Shown: positions 42,952 to 52,598 of the stretch, piece by piece | Position numbering within the stretch: the first letter of the stretch is position 1 | Layout: each line of letters begins with the position of its first letter | DNA from: Asterias rubens | Taxonomy: Eukaryota; Echinodermata; Asteroidea; Forcipulatida; Asteriidae | DNA: 64,000 nt | Reading direction: 5' to 3' | Assembly: GCF_902459465.1 (NCBI RefSeq) | Contig: NC_047083.1 | Coordinates: 7,245,526 to 7,309,525, forward strand | The notes under the pieces: model-generated | Database searches by the model: none | What the model saw: the letters and a program-made list of their open reading frames with translations, nothing else | Told to the model about the DNA's origin: nothing | Made by a program: the position numbers and the translations under genes

Positions 42952-43287
42952 AGCCATTGGACCCTTTCGGTAAACAGTATTGTCCAAGGCCCACACTTCG
43001 TGTATCACAACTTCTATATCAAATAACAAACCTGTGAAATTTTTGGCTCAATCGGTCATCGGAGTCAGGAGAAAATAATGGGAAAACCCACCCTTGTATC
43101 CGCACGTTTTGCCGTGTCATGACATGTGTTTAAAATAAATCCGTATTTCTCGATATCAAGAATTGATATTGTTGACCTGTTTTCTCAAAAGTAAAGCATT
43201 TCATGGAATAAAATTTCAAGAGAAGTCTTTCACCACTACCTCTGTAAACTTTTTTTTTTTTTTACCGAAAGGGTCCAATGGCTTTAA
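42948..43287. mobile_element. M2 MITE (AGCCATTGGACCC), sharing TTAA with M4
   Basis: Its left TTAA (42948-42951) is also the right TTAA of the M4 copy; the right TTAA is 43284-43287. Inverted ends AGCCATTGGACCCTTTCGGT / ACCGAAAGGGTCCAATGGCT. Confidence 0.9.
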
Positions 43288-43535
43288 GCCCCGAGAAAGA
43301 CTCTGCTAGGGTTGAAACTTCAGACCCGAGACCATAAGCTACTTTTTGCAAACCATAATTCGTTTTGGTTGGTTAGCAGTTTGCAAGAGCTAATTCTATT
43401 TTCTCATTTACATCAATGTATGGGCAGAAACCAAAATTAATATTCTTTATCCCCAATGCAAATTTACATCTATTATATCATTGCAGTACCCGCTGCCAAA
43501 CCATATGATTCAAATAGCCTCTAGCTACCGTGCAA

Positions 43536-43700
43536 TCTCTGTAGCCTAGTTTGTAAGATGGTGCTCTAGAATGACAAGGGTCGTGGGTTTGAATCTTACC
43601 CGAGTAATATGCCCGTGAAACTTTTTCACATGACTCCGGAAAGTACTGAGTAGGCCTATACAACAGTGGCAACACATATCGGTTTATTGGTAAAAACCAC
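43536..43700 (+). mobile_element. tRNA-derived SINE before the ZNF-F acceptor
   Basis: TGTAGCCTAGTTTGTAAGAT (A-box-like) and GTGGGTTTGAATCTTACCC (B-box-like), followed by the body GCCCGTGAAACTTTTTCACA. The cloverleaf is degenerate. Confidence 0.6.
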
Positions 43701-43730
43701 AATTAATATAGACTTTTTTTATTGTTACAG

Positions 43731-43871
43731 ATATGAATTCTCCATAGAATGTATGTGAAACAACCTACATGAACAAAGAAAAGGACGAGCTGGAAAAAAA
43801 TCAAGTTACCACTCTTGAAATTTGTTGGATGAATTTGTGTGTGACATTGTTGATAAGTTTTGACCGTACTT
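43731..43871 (+). pseudogene. Decayed N-terminal exon of ZNF-F
   Basis: After TTGTTACAG the sequence reads ATATGAATTCTCCATAG: the conserved MNS start followed by an early stop. Then come GACGAGCTGGAAAAAAATCA and CTTGAAATTTGTTGG, relics of the ZNF-H first finger. Confidence 0.7.
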
Positions 43872-44402
43872 ATGATTCAACAAATAGTCCACACTGACAC
43901 AAAACCATTTATTTGTGACATTTGTGGAACAGCTTTCTTAGAAAAACTCCAATTGACCAAACATCAGTACGTCCACACTGGAGAGAAACCATTTGTTTGT
44001 GACATTTGTGGAAGAGCATTTTTGCAACATGGCCATGTGGAGAGACATAACCGTGTCCACACTGGAGAGAAACCATTTGCTTGTGACATTTGTGGAAAAG
44101 CATTTGCTGTTAAAACCACACTCACTACACACCAGAGAGTACACACTGGAGAAAAACCATATGTTTGTGACATCTGTGGAAAAGCATTTAGTGACAGAAG
44201 CACTCTTTATAAACACCGAAGTGTCCACTCTGGAGAGAAACCATTCATTTGTGACACTTGTGGAAAATCTTTTGCTCTTAAAGCCGGTTTAAAAAGACAT
44301 AAAAGAGTCCACACTGGAGAGAAACCATTCATTTGTCACATTTGTGGAAAGTGTTTTGCTCAAAAGCGGGGTCTCTCTTACCATCACCAAACTCACATTT
44401 AG
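43872..44402 (+). CDS. ZNF-F: short C2H2 protein, 6 fingers, linker nonsense codon
   Basis: 176 residues from the ATG at 43872 (MIQQIVHTDTKPF); no conserved ATG-AAT-TCT start survives in frame, so this start is less certain. Six complete fingers from CDICGTAF to CHICGKCF. The ORF ends HHQTHI-TAG, where relatives have ATT GAG GAG AAA (HIEEK): a single G-to-T change. The frame continues after the TAG as EKPFVQDICGEVLES, so the protein is truncated. It lies only 474 bp upstream of ZNF-G and has its own P1 module. It could be a functional short gene or an early pseudogene. Confidence 0.85.
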   Translation: MIQQIVHTDTKPFICDICGTAFLEKLQLTKHQYVHTGEKPFVCDICGRAFLQHGHVERHNRVHTGEKPFACDICGKAFAVKTTLTTHQRVHTGEKPYVCDICGKAFSDRSTLYKHRSVHSGEKPFICDTCGKSFALKAGLKRHKRVHTGEKPFICHICGKCFAQKRGLSYHHQTHI

Positions 44403-44870
44403 GAGAAACCATTTGTTCAGGATATTTGTGGAGAAGTCTTGGAATCTATAAATAAACTTAACAAACACAAGTATGTGGGAAATCTTTTTTAAAGAGAAGT
44501 CTTAGAGAACATCACAGTGTTTACTTTGGGAGAAAATCATTGGTGACTTTTGTGGAAAAACCTTCAACAGACAACACCTACAGTAGTACTATTAGCTTGT
44601 TCACACAGGAGAAAAAACGCTTTCGGTGAGATTTGTGGATCAGCCTCTTCTCAAAAACAACACCTACTAAGGTGCCAAGCCTTTCACACTGAAGAGACCG
44701 GTGTTCATTTGTGACACTTGTGAAAACCACTCCTCGCTTTAAAATTTTCTTGATCACACCATTGTCAATATTGGAGAGAAATCTTAAAGCAACATTTATC
44801 TCTGCCCAGGCAATTGTCAACATCTTATCAATTATAAACAATCTTCAAGGAAAATTGTCAGTTAATCATT
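44403..44870 (+). pseudogene. Decayed fingers between ZNF-F and ZNF-G
   Basis: In-frame continuation EKPFVQDICGEVLES, then GAGAACATCACAGTGT, TTTTGTGGAAAAACC and the SSQKQHLLRCQA relic also found after ZNF-C. Many stops. Confidence 0.8.
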
Positions 44871-44876
44871 ACTAAT

Positions 44877-47165
44877 ATGAATTCTAAAAGTAATCAAACT
44901 GATTTGGTCCGTGACATGAACCACCAAACCATCCACACTAAAACTAAACCATTCCCTTGTGAGACTTGTGGAAAAGCTTTCGCACGAAAATGCCACCTGA
45001 CCAACCATCAGCGTGTCCACACGAGAGAGAAATCATTTACTTGTGATTTATGTGGACAATGTTTTACTTCAGAGCACACTCTCTCTGGTCATTACCAAAC
45101 TCACACTGAGCAAAAACCATTTTTCTGTGACATTTGTGAACAAGATTTTACAAGTAAGTCTGGCCTGACCATCCATCAGCGTATCCACACTGGAGAGAAA
45201 CCGTTTGTTTGTGACCTTTGTGGGGAAGCCTTCTCACGAAATCAAACACTGACCATCCATCAGCGTGTCCACACTGGAGAAAAGCCATTTGTTTGTGACA
45301 TTTGTGGAAAAGGATTTGCGCAAAGGTATTTACTGACTACTCATCAGCATGTTCACACCGGACAAAAACAATTTGTTTGTGGCATTTGTGGAAAAGCCTT
45401 CACGGTAAAATCTTCAATGATAAAACATCAGGTAGTCCACACTGGAGAGAAACCATTTGCTTGTGACATTTGTGGAAAAGCAGTTTCTGAAAGAAGCAGT
45501 CTAACTAAACACCAGAGAGTACACACTGGAGAGAAACCATTTGTTTGTGACATTTGTGGAAAAGCATGTGCTCTGAAAACTACTTTGAAAAGTCACCAAA
45601 GAGTCCACACTGGAGTGAAACCATTTAATTGTGAGACTTGTGGAGAAGGCTTCACTTATAAGAACGCTCTCTTTAACCATCACCAAACTCACATTGAGGA
45701 GAAAACTCACATTGAGGAAAAGCCAATTGTTTGTGATATTTGTGGAAAAGTCTTGAAATCTAAAAAGAAATTTGACAAACACCAACTTGTCCACTCTGAA
45801 GAGAAACCATTTTATTGTGACATTTGTGGAAAAACCTTCCCCCAAAAATATGATCTGACTAGACACCAGCGTGTCCACACTGGAGAGAAACCATTTGTCT
45901 GTGAAATTTGTGGAAAAGCATTCGCGGAAAAATATCACCTGACCACCCATCAGTTTGTTCACACAGGAGAGAAACCATTCGTTTGTGACACTTGTGGAAA
46001 AGCATTCACGCAAAAGAATCTACTGATTACTCATCAGCATGTCCACACTGGAAACAAACAGTTTGCGTGTGGCATTTGTGGAAAAGGCTTCACGACAAAG
46101 GCTTCAATGATAAAACATCAAGTTGTCCACACTGGAGAGAAACCATTCGTTTGTGACATTTGCGGAAAAGCAGTTTCTGAAAGAAGCAGTCTTACTAAAC
46201 ACAAGAGAATACATACTGGAGAGAAACCATTTGTTTGTGACATTTGTGGAAAAGCATGTGCTCTGAAAACCACTTTAAAAAGTCACCAAAGAGTCCACAC
46301 TGGAGAAAAACCATTCATTTGTGACTTTTGTGGAAAGTGTTTTGCTCATAAGTACGCTCTCACGTACCATTATCAAACTCACATTGAAGAGAAACCAATT
46401 GTCTGTGATGTTTGTGGAAAAGTCTTGAAATCTAAAAAGAAATTTGATAAACACCAACTTGTCCATTCTGGAGATAAACCCTTTGCTTGTGACATTTGTG
46501 GAAAATGTTTTGCCAATAAGTACAATCTTGCTTACCATAACCAAATTCATACTGGAGAGAAACCGTTTGTTTGTGATATTTGTGGAAAAACCTTCTTGAG
46601 AAAACTCAATCTTACTATCCATCAACGTCTCCACACTGGAGATAAACCATTTGTTTGTGAAATTTGTGGAAAAGCGTTCAGACAAAATTATCACCTGACC
46701 ACCCATCAGCATGTTCATACTGGACAAAAGAAATTTGCGTGTGGCATTTGTGGAAAAACTTTCACGGCAAAGGCTTCAATGATAAAACATCAAGTAGTCC
46801 ACACTGGAGAGAAACCATTTGTTTGTAACATTTGCGGAAAAGCAGTTTCTGAAAGAAGCAGTCTAAAAAAACACCAAAGAGTACACACTGGAGAGAAACC
46901 ATTTATTTGCAACATTTGTGGAAAAGCATTTGCTCTGAAAACCGGTTTAAAGAGTCACCAAAGAGTCCACACTGGAGAGAAACCATTCAATTGTGACTTT
47001 TGTGGAAAGTGTTTTGCTCATAAGTTCGCTCTCTCTTACCACTACCAATCCCATATTGTGGAGAAACCATTTGTTTGTGATATTTGTGGAAAAGTCTTGA
47101 AATCCCAAAAGAAATTAAATAAACACCAACTTGGACAATATTGTCAGGATCCCGACAAAAACTAA
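44877..47165 (+). CDS. ZNF-G: large C2H2 protein built from three 8-finger repeats
   Basis: 762 residues starting MNSKSNQTDLVRDMNHQ, ATG in family context (CTAATATGAATTCT). Fingers 1-2 are followed by three blocks of eight fingers: 3-10 (45126-45815), 11-18 (45816-46487) and 19-26 (46488 on). Periods are 690 and 672 bp; the 18-bp excess is one extra THIEEK. Corresponding fingers share their core: ..LLTTHQHVH, ..SMIKHQVVH, AVSERSSL, A(C/F)ALKT.L, ..YAL/NAL/FAL and KVLKSKKKF. Fingers 1-25 keep all ligands. Finger 26 stops at KHQL; the last residues GQYCQDPDKN and the TAA come from an M6 transposon fragment. No promoter module lies between F and G, so G may depend on F's promoter. No effector domain. 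Confidence 0.93.
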   Translation: MNSKSNQTDLVRDMNHQTIHTKTKPFPCETCGKAFARKCHLTNHQRVHTREKSFTCDLCGQCFTSEHTLSGHYQTHTEQKPFFCDICEQDFTSKSGLTIHQRIHTGEKPFVCDLCGEAFSRNQTLTIHQRVHTGEKPFVCDICGKGFAQRYLLTTHQHVHTGQKQFVCGICGKAFTVKSSMIKHQVVHTGEKPFACDICGKAVSERSSLTKHQRVHTGEKPFVCDICGKACALKTTLKSHQRVHTGVKPFNCETCGEGFTYKNALFNHHQTHIEEKTHIEEKPIVCDICGKVLKSKKKFDKHQLVHSEEKPFYCDICGKTFPQKYDLTRHQRVHTGEKPFVCEICGKAFAEKYHLTTHQFVHTGEKPFVCDTCGKAFTQKNLLITHQHVHTGNKQFACGICGKGFTTKASMIKHQVVHTGEKPFVCDICGKAVSERSSLTKHKRIHTGEKPFVCDICGKACALKTTLKSHQRVHTGEKPFICDFCGKCFAHKYALTYHYQTHIEEKPIVCDVCGKVLKSKKKFDKHQLVHSGDKPFACDICGKCFANKYNLAYHNQIHTGEKPFVCDICGKTFLRKLNLTIHQRLHTGDKPFVCEICGKAFRQNYHLTTHQHVHTGQKKFACGICGKTFTAKASMIKHQVVHTGEKPFVCNICGKAVSERSSLKKHQRVHTGEKPFICNICGKAFALKTGLKSHQRVHTGEKPFNCDFCGKCFAHKFALSYHYQSHIVEKPFVCDICGKVLKSQKKLNKHQLGQYCQDPDKN

Positions 47166-47314
47166 TTTTGAGCACTTTATTTCACTGCAGGGTTTTTCGA
47201 GCAACGGCTCAAACGAAAGCTTGTAACTTTCTCGACCTCCATCAAAATACCTATTGAGTTTTAAATCAAAATTTTTGGGTCAATTCGGCCAAAAATCTGA
47301 CATAGCATCTTTAA
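47133..47314. mobile_element. M6 fragment supplying the ZNF-G stop codon
   Basis: ATTGTCAGGATCCCGACAAA to CTGACATAGCATCT-TTAA (47311-47314) matches 38970-39543 without the nested M1. The left end of the element is missing; its sequence fuses directly to finger 26. Confidence 0.88.
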
Positions 47315-47507
47315 TTGTATTGTTGTGTTGATTTTATTCCCAAAACGGAATTAACCCCATAGGCTTACCCTGGGGTAGGGTTACAACAATAACAAAATGT
47401 AAACTTATTACTTGTATATATAACAAAGTTATGTATAATTATTAAATTGTTTAGAGTAGATACAGATCAATAGTACTGCACAAAGCAGGACAAATCAATT
47501 TTGTTAA

Positions 47508-47513
47508 AATAAA
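47508..47513 (+). promoter_or_regulatory. Polyadenylation signal shared by ZNF-B and ZNF-G
   Basis: AATAAA in TTAAAATAAACTTTTTATAT, conserved with 10953-10958. Confidence 0.5.
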
Positions 47514-47572
47514 CTTTTTATATGAATTTAAAACAGAAACTTTGCTTTGATTTTTGTTCAACCTGCTCTGCA

Positions 47573-47744
47573 GCCGATTTCACTAAAACACTAGGATTAA
47601 TCCTAACTCCAGTTAGGACAAGTAACCCGTCCTTACTTAGGATGGGTTCAATGCGTCCTATGTATTTGGATGCGGAACTGAACCCGTCCTAAGTCCTAAG
47701 ATTAATCCTAAGTTAGGAAGAGTTTGGTGAAATCGACGGCTGGC
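47573..47744. repeat. R7 palindromic repeat
   Basis: CGATTTCACTAAAACACTAG and TTTGGTGAAATCG ends with TAGGATTAATCCTA-type motifs; absent from the ZNF-B flank at about 11030. Confidence 0.85.
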
Positions 47745-47810
47745 TCTGTAATTGACCTTAGTTTCTTCATTGTTTGTAATTACTATTTATTAATGGCTGG
47801 ATCCTATGCA

Positions 47811-47889
47811 TTAAAGGCAGTAGACACTATTAGTAATTGTCAAAGACTAGCCTTAACAGTTGGTGTACCTCAACATATGCATAGAATAC
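47811..47889. mobile_element. M1 MITE, left fragment
   Basis: TTAA-AGGCAGTAGACACTATTAG up to ATATGCATAGAATACC, then a poly-C run. The unfilled site is at 12417-12425 (TATGCATTAAACATG). Confidence 0.8.
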
Positions 47890-48197
47890 CCCCCCCCCCC
47901 CACCCCTCAACCGACAATGTTTACCATTATACAGGCATGCAACTTTTTCTTTGGGTCAGCTAATATCCTTCTTTTTTATTTTCAGTTTTACAATTCGAAA
48001 TTTAAAAATACGATACCAAATTAATCATTGACAAGTTGTATGGTTCTCTTTTTTGGTGAAGTTACAGTTGCATGCTTGATATATTATACAAATTATAAAC
48101 GACACTAATAAGTATTGATAGTACACCACTCAGATTCCACCACCTAAACTAGTGAGCTACATGGATAGAGGGTGTTGCAAAGGATTAAAGTTGATTT

Positions 48198-49690
48198 TGA
48201 TACTGGACGTGTAACCCGGAAAATGGGTACACTTGTAAAATAAATGAATAAAACCTAATAAAAATACTAACTATGGGGGCACTCGCTTGAACAAATGAGA
48301 AAAACTAAGATCGGATAGGGCTAAGACGCGAGGAGATGCAAAAAAATAGGAACAGTGACTCAAAGTGTAGGTTTCTCAAACAACAAAATAAAAAATAGCT
48401 TTATTGACTATAAACCAATCAACAAAAGCAGTATTAAACAATAAAAACCTCTAGACCAAACTCAGGATCTAAACTTTCTTCCTTATAAACCTTAAATTAA
48501 ACCAGTCAAACCTAAACCAAGATATTTAACTGAGACTCAAAAACCATAACTAAAAATAATACAAAACACAGTTAAACTAGAGTTAAATCTAAACCTGAAA
48601 CACAGTGCCAAATTACAAATTAAAATCAAAATGGCTTTGGGAAACCTGTGTAAATAAAACAACAAGAAATGCATTTGATTAAAATACAGTTCTTCTATCA
48701 ATTAGGAAGAAACACATGGTCTTTAAAAATGCAATCCAATGTTTAACAAAAGTAACTTCCAAGACAGAATCTTAACAAATATAACTTTACAAATGAACTT
48801 CCAAAGAATCACAGGAATATTACAATTTGTCAAAATATTTATACAATAACAAATGAAAGTATATGCTTACCGAGTCCAAAATAGCAGAAAACACTTGAAA
48901 CAGGCAAATTACATGATGAAGAAAATCAACACTTAACTAGAACACATGTGTCCCCTGCGGTCCTACTAAAGCCGACAACAAGTCCAGAGCGCCGCCAACA
49001 AGTTTTAAATACCTCCAAAATGGCCAATAAACCATAGATATATTAGAACTATGTGTGTTCTGTAATATAAACATAAATTTAATGGAAAAACTTCACGAAA
49101 AGTGTGTACTTTTTAACCAGAAAAAAAAACTTCACTTGCACGGAAAGCGGTCGGACGCCATCTTGGCTTAAAAACCGTGTAGGACCCAGAAACTGTTTAC
49201 CAACATGTAACAAAAGACTTCTAAGAAATTACACCCTACATGTACAGGGGTGCAATAAAACAGCTGAAGGGACAATGTAAACAGGAAAGAGCAATTAACT
49301 AGAACCTGGAATTAACTAACTTTCATAATAACACAATGAATGTTCTACTACAGACGCTATTGGTAATTGTCAAAGACCAGTATTCTCACTTGGTGTATCC
49401 ATGGAGGTACACTCGACATAATATGCATAAAATAACAAACCTGTGAAAATTTGAGCTCGATTGGTCGTGTCGGAGTTGCGAGATAACTAGATGAAAGAAG
49501 AAAACACCCTTGTCACACGAAGTTGTGTTCATTCGAAATCAAATTCGTGGAAAATTACTTCTTTCTCGAAAACTACGTCACTTCAGAGGGAGCCGTTTCA
49601 CAATTCAACCTCTCCCATTACTCGTTATCAAGTGAGGTTTTATGCTGATGATTGTTTTGAGTAATTACCAATAGTGTCCACTGCCTTTAA
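48198..49690. mobile_element. M1 MITE split by an LTR-like insertion
   Basis: Left end TTGATACTGGACG (48198-48210), right part from 49353 to TTAA 49687-49690. The unfilled counterpart is ATTCGATTTAAAGTCCGAG near 12490. Confidence 0.8.
48211..49352 (-). mobile_element. Probable solo LTR, 1142 bp, TSD GACG
   Basis: TGTAACCCGG...TTCTACTACA (TG...CA ends), flanked by GACG (48207-48210, 49353-49356), inserted in an M1 element. A minus-strand AATAAA (TTTATT at 48400-48405) fits an LTR read on the minus strand. AT-rich, no coding frame; some other retroelement is possible. Confidence 0.6.
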
Positions 49691-50204
49691 AGTCCGAGCT
49701 CGCAATTTGCATCAGCCAACCCCATATAACCCATGTACATTGAACATCAATGTTTTATGTGTTCTGAACCTCATCAAAGATACTTTTACGGGTCTTTTTG
49801 GCCACTTCTATACTAAATTAATTCGCCATCAGAGCGTCTAGAGGGCGCTATTCTGTCTAGACGGTCTGACATTTCCATTGTTGATAAACAAACCCACGTG
49901 CTGAGAGGGGGGGGGGGGTCACTTATGTTTTCCCAGGGGCAGTATGCCTTGCTCAATCAAACACACTTAAAATAGACTGGAGTTAAATAGCGCAATTTCA
50001 CTTCAGAGGTGCGCATTTTCCAAATTGTGCGTTAAGTCGTTATATCGAATCGGGACTGTCGGAATTTGCGTACAGAAGATGAAGCGCAATTTCCACACAG
50101 CGCGAGTCTGTGTTTATTCTGTTCGTGTGTGTGTGACGCCGGTATGGTATTCGAGTGCAAGTCATAGTGATGACAACTTTTCCCTCCTTCTCCAAAAAAC
50201 AAAC
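49691..50204 (+). promoter_or_regulatory. P2 module b: putative promoter and exon 1 of ZNF-H
   Basis: Homologous to 12500-13163 plus 15873-15955 (CGCATTTTCCAAATTGTGCG, GGAATTTGCGTACAGAAGAT). Ends AAAAAACAAAC|GTAAGT (donor GT at 50205). The first acceptor-like site before ZNF-H is TTTTAAAACAG, ending at 52570. Unlike copy a it is uninterrupted in its exon part. Confidence 0.5.
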
Positions 50205-50310
50205 GTAAGTTCTTAAATAATTGTAGCGTTCTTCTACGATCCTCAATATCTACCAAAATTGATTTTATACATAATTCCTGAGGGACTTTGATGTTAGCAC
50301 AAGTGCTAAG

Positions 50311-50481
50311 TTAAGTACTTCCCCTTTTTTGTTTTTTTGTTAAGTTTGACCAGGAAGGGTAGCCCACCTTGTTGAGCTGTAAATGGGTGGGCTAGACCAA
50401 AGGGTAGCCCACCGTGTTGAGCTGTAAATGAATCGCTTGTTATGGCGAGGTGGGCTAGACAAAAGGGGGAATTACTTTTAA
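50311..50481. mobile_element. M7 MITE (TTAA family)
   Basis: TTAA-GTACTTCCCCTTTT / AAAAGGGGGAATTACT-TTTAA ends. The inner segment GGGTAGCCCACC-TGTTGAGCTG is repeated twice. Its right TTAA (50478-50481) is the left TTAA of M3. Confidence 0.75.
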
Positions 50482-50880
50482 GGAACATGCTGCCTTGGAT
50501 CGGTCGAGTTGGTCTTTGAAAATGAAAAGCGTTTGTAACCGTTTTTTATAAAATGCATTACTATGGGTAGAAAGATGTTGTAAAAGTAGAATACAATGAT
50601 CCACACAATCATGTCTCGAAATTGCACGGTTTTCCTTTTACCTCATCGACTAACATGATCGGCCATTTATGGGAGTCAAATTTTTGACTCCCATATAAAT
50701 GGCCGACTTTGTTAGTTCGCACAGTAAAAGGAAAACCACGCAATTTCGAGGCAAACTTGTGTGGATCATTCTATTCTACTTTTAAAACATCTTTCCAACC
50801 ATATATGCATTTTATAAAAAAGGGTTACAAACGCTTTTTATAGACCAACTCGTCCGATCCAAGGCAACTTGTTCCTTTAA
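50478..50880. mobile_element. M3 palindromic MITE (TTAA family)
   Basis: TTAA at 50478-50481 and 50877-50880; long arms folding around GGAGTCAAATTTTTGACTCC. Related copy 60404-60765, fragment 5246-5300. Confidence 0.9.
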
Positions 50881-50917
50881 CTTAGTACTAGCAGAGAGGC
50901 ACAGTGGAGTCCTAGAG

Positions 50918-51071
50918 TGCGTTTTGGCGACCCCAACCAAAACTGTTTCTGACGTCATAACCAAAACGGTAACCGAGCTCACAACTCGGTTGCCGTGAAC
51001 GGTTCAGTCTGAACAGCAGAACCAACGACCAACAACTGAAACAGTTTTTGGTTGGGGTCGCCAAAACGCAC
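50918..51071. mobile_element. 154-bp hAT-like MITE, TSD TCCTAGAG
   Basis: TGCGTTTTGGCGACCCCAAC / GTTGGGGTCGCCAAAACGCA inverted ends, exact 8-bp flanks TCCTAGAG (50910-50917, 51072-51079). Confidence 0.88.
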
Positions 51072-51158
51072 TCCTAGAGATCAGGACAGGAGGACTGGCC
51101 ACTGCCTGTCATGCCTGTCATCACTCACCACTGCTCACTGTTTTGATGATATGATGCT

Positions 51159-51618
51159 GGTCCTACTACTTGCTGTAGCTCGCTTGGTGCCGCCAATTTA
51201 CCGTCAACTCAACCAATATTCATTTAAAATCCACAAAAGAGGCATAGAAAAAATGGAACAGAACTGTAAAGTATTTGCTAAAAGATAATTTTCCTAGGTT
51301 TTTTAGTTAAATTGAGTTTCGTTCTCATAAAAAAATTATCGCGAGGCATGCAGCAAAGCTGTTGCATGGCTGCCATCTTGCTTTAGCACAGGGCTTGTTC
51401 AACATGGACACAGAGGGCGCTTTCCTGAAAATGGAATGGTCTTGGCCCAAGATGTCAACTATCGGTACCGTATAGCGTAGCCGTAATGTACAACTGCGCT
51501 TCGTGCAATATTGATCACCGACGACTTGGGTCTAGACTAATCCATCCTTTCATCTGCGTTGTGGTTGAGTTGACAGTGAGTTGACGCAACAAGTGAGTTG
51601 ACGGCAAGTAGTAGGACT
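51159..51618. mobile_element. Second copy of the GGTCCTACTACTTG MITE
   Basis: GGTCCTACTACTTGCTGTAG to TGACGGCAAGTAGTAGGACT. Flanks ATATGATGC / GGATGATGC match at 7 of 9. Internal TTCATTTAAAATCCACAAAA is shared with 30555-31024. Confidence 0.8.
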
Positions 51619-51726
51619 GGATGATGCACTATGATATAGTGTCACTTAGCCCCACTTGTGTCATCTTGTCCACAGAAGTGCTAGCACCGTTTGTTGGGAG
51701 CTATGATAACGTAACCCCTTCCCTTC

Positions 51727-51890
51727 ACAGGCCTGTATGCTTCATTTTTGAAAGGGCAAGGGCACCAGGGCATTTTCTCTTTGGCAAAGGGCACCCTATG
51801 AGGAAATTGTAAATTTCTACTGGAGCATTTCAAGGGCACCAAGGCAATGGCAAGGGGATCGCCTCCGTTGCCTCCATTCACTCTCCCATG
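51727..51890. repeat. R5 repeat
   Basis: CAGGCCTGTATGCTTCATTT to GTTGCCTCCATT; closest to 42474-42642. Confidence 0.75.
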
Positions 51891-52017
51891 AAGTATATGA
51901 TCCTGGCTTACAATTCATAAATAAATGAGAATGATAAACACAGTATGTTGATAAATGTGTTTATCATTCTAATAAAAGCAAACAAATTTAAAATTGTGTA
52001 AATTGTTTTTTTGCTGG

Positions 52018-52570
52018 TAGAATTCTGGAATTTGTAAAATTATTTGTGACTTTTTTACCAAATCTTTTTGTATTGTGCACACAGACTGACTGAAGCACCA
52101 GAGAGTCCAGACTGGAGAGAAAACATTTGTATGTGGTATTTGCGGTAAGCCTTCTCACAAAACTGTCCCCGGACACACATGTACCATCATAGTGCCTACT
52201 GACCCAAATCACCTGACGTCATCATCAGAAAATCTTCGGAACCGCTACACTGGTTGGCAAAGTAACTGTGCGTTATTCAGTGAAGTTTGCAGTTTAGGCA
52301 ACGCAGCGTACTAATGACCACCAAAATTGTGAGCGTGGCACAGTCGCCGCTCGTCACGTGCGTGCAAGGGGTCAGTCAATACGGGAGAGAAACCATTCCC
52401 TTGTGACATTTTAAAGGTTATTTCTTTTCGCTGTGAAAACACCTCCATGTAGACAAACAATCAGCATTCATGCTACAGAGGGAAAAAACATTAATGAGGG
52501 GCTGCAAAAATATGTGCCAGTGTACATGTTGAACAGAAGTAGTGTGCTTCTTATAACAATTTTAAAACAG
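52018..52570 (+). pseudogene. Zinc-finger relics upstream of ZNF-H
   Basis: At 52093-52160 the frame reads LKHQRVQTGEKTFVCGICGK; at 52382-52415 GREKPFPCD. Between them lies about 180 bp without finger homology, with TGACGTCA at 52215-52222 and CACGTG near 52357, which could be promoter motifs or chance. Confidence 0.6.
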
Positions 52571-52598
52571 GCCTGAGTTATTGTTATTCAAATAAGTT

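Noticed and set aside
43860-43871. Upstream TTG start for ZNF-F, and likewise TTG at 23315 for ZNF-C
   Set aside because: Non-ATG codons; ATGs lie a few codons downstream, for ZNF-C in the conserved family context.
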